This document shows, piece by piece, positions 7,629 through 8,336 of a DNA stretch of 8,336 nt. The notes beneath the pieces were generated by a model. That model was not told the DNA's origin. It saw only the letters and a program-made list of their open reading frames with translations, and ran no database searches. The DNA lies in contig CAAHDP010000011.1 in NCBI GenBank assembly GCA_900770515.1, forward strand, positions 1 through 8,336. The letters are read 5' to 3'. The number at the start of each line of letters is the position of its first letter. The stretch's first letter is position 1. This DNA is from an uncultured Prevotella sp. Its GTDB lineage: Bacteria > Bacteroidota > Bacteroidia > Bacteroidales > Bacteroidaceae. The position numbers and the translations under genes are program-made.

Positions 7629-7702
7629 AATTAATAATTATTCGTAGCCGTCCACAACGGCGCAGCCTAATTGTTAATTCTTAATTATCAATTCTTAATT
7701 AT
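7608..7702. repeat. AT-rich composite repeat with a GC-rich core between carboxyltransferase and HD genes
   Basis: The left side holds AATTAATAATT twice (7608-7618 and 7629-7639, period 21). The right side holds AATTCTTAATTAT twice (7676-7688 and 7690-7702, period 14). Between them is a GC-rich core with a 5-bp hairpin, GCCGT-CCACA-ACGGC (7647-7661). The element covers the whole intergenic gap, the HD start codon with its first codons, and the carboxyltransferase stop codon. Similar AT-rich blocks are common between genes in this phylum (recollection). Whether this exact unit is dispersed needs a genome search. Confidence 0.65.
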
Positions 7703-8336
7703 TCTCGCGCTCGATATAAGCGATAACATCGCCCTTGCGCACCTTGCTGCCCTGCTTGGCATTGATTTCTACGAGCTTGCCGCCCAATGCTGCCGGGATA
7801 GTTTCAAACTCGCCCCAAGGAGCCTGGATATAGCAGAAGGCATCACCTTCCTTATATTCCTTGCCGATGTATGGTTCTACAGCTGGCTGGCACTCGCCCT
7901 CGCCCTGGAATTCCCAGAAGAGCTGACCGGCTACTGGTGCCACGATGGCATCTGCCTTGGCGTGCTTGAATTCAGCGAGCTGAGCTGGTGTCAACGTGCT
8001 GCCGAGCTTGGCATCCTTTGCCTTTTGGAGGTCAGCCAGGAAGTTCTTCTTAGCCTGACCGCTCTTGTAATTGCGATACTGCTCTGGATGCATGGCGAGC
8101 TCAAAGAGTTCCTCATCGTCCTGACCATACTCCCAACCGTTCTCGTCCATCTCCTTCTTGAAGTCGTCGAGTGCATTAGTAAGCAATGTATGAGCATCAA
8201 CATCTGTAAACTCACGACCCTGCTTCTTGGCAAGCTCTACGAGTTCTGGATCAATCTCTCCAGGAATCTTACCACTCTTACCGAGAATCATACCCCACAT
8301 AGAATCGTCCATCATTACGAAGCGGCCCTTGCCCTG
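7695..8336 (-). CDS. Pyruvate carboxylase subunit B / oxaloacetate decarboxylase alpha-like protein, C-terminal part with biotinyl-like domain
   Basis: This is the last 213 codons of a carboxyltransferase protein. The frame stays open to the window edge (it begins QGKGRFVMMDDS), so the ATG at 8315 is internal. The family moves a carboxyl group between biotin and pyruvate or oxaloacetate. Numbering from that internal Met: GKSGKIPGEIDPELVELA (12-29) and the helical DDEELFELAMHPEQYRNY (66-83) match the conserved C-terminal part of the PYC/OADA domain; a hinge follows (about 85-122); residues 125-203 form a biotinyl/lipoyl-like fold (APVAGQLFWEF ... LGGKLVEINAKQGSKVRKGDVIAYIE). Oddly, the place for the EAMKM biotin site reads QAPWGE (164-169), with Trp where the biotinylated Lys should be, and the first half of the domain has an insert of about 20 residues. 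Biotin is probably carried by another subunit. The TIM-barrel with the catalytic metal site lies outside the window, so the substrate cannot be fixed. Confidence 0.8.
   Translation of the reverse strand, partial: QGKGRFVMMDDSMWGMILGKSGKIPGEIDPELVELAKKQGREFTDVDAHTLLTNALDDFKKEMDENGWEYGQDDEELFELAMHPEQYRNYKSGQAKKNFLADLQKAKDAKLGSTLTPAQLAEFKHAKADAIVAPVAGQLFWEFQGEGECQPAVEPYIGKEYKEGDAFCYIQAPWGEFETIPAALGGKLVEINAKQGSKVRKGDVIAYIERENN

Noticed and set aside
7647..7661. Small GCCGT/ACGGC hairpin as a terminator of the carboxyltransferase gene
   Set aside because: The stem has only 5 bp and no clear U-run follows on the minus strand; it is kept as part of the repeat element.
7608..7702. CRISPR array or tandem repeat array in the AT-rich gap
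   Set aside because: The repeats are only 11-13 bases, in two different pairs with irregular spacing and no spacers.
8313..8315. ATG at 8315 as the start of a 206-residue protein
   Set aside because: The frame continues to the edge (QGKGRFV) and the sequence begins within the conserved carboxyltransferase C-terminal region.

Overview
The window looks like chromosomal DNA of a gut-type member of the Bacteroidota, most likely Prevotella/Segatella. This is inferred from four things: a Bacteroidota-type LptD, a secreted GH95 glycosidase, the lack of Shine-Dalgarno sequences with A/T-rich leaders instead, and a promoter of the Bacteroidota form TTTG-N19-TAnnTTTG. No phage, insertion sequence, CRISPR array, tRNA or rRNA gene was seen. 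I found no clearly new multi-gene system.

Layout: a plus-strand gene enters from the left edge (1-1473) and encodes the C-terminal part of a PIF1/RecD-like helicase fused to a TPR and coiled-coil tail. It converges on four minus-strand genes. Read in their own direction from the right edge, these are: the 3' end of a pyruvate carboxylase subunit B / oxaloacetate decarboxylase alpha-type protein (7695-8336); a small HD-domain protein (7086-7628); the outer-membrane LPS translocon protein LptD (4196-7048); and a secreted GH95 alpha-L-fucosidase (1536-3992). A perfect 25-bp inverted repeat fills the gap between the convergent helicase and fucosidase genes and should terminate transcription in both directions.

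The HD gene and lptD are 37 bp apart and probably co-transcribed. A rho-independent terminator follows lptD. The fucosidase gene has its own promoter just past that terminator, so it is probably a single-gene unit. The carboxyltransferase gene and the HD gene are separated by a short AT-rich repeat element that also supplies the HD start codon and the carboxyltransferase stop codon. There is no gene-free stretch over 300 bases; the longest gap is 3993-4195.

The genes do not form one pathway: they cover DNA metabolism, host or plant glycan breakdown, envelope assembly, an unassigned phosphohydrolase and C3/C4 acid metabolism. The observations most worth following up are a biotinyl-like domain whose biotin-accepting lysine motif is replaced (around 7806-7835), a perfect 13-bp hairpin inside the HD gene, and the repeat element at 7608-7702.
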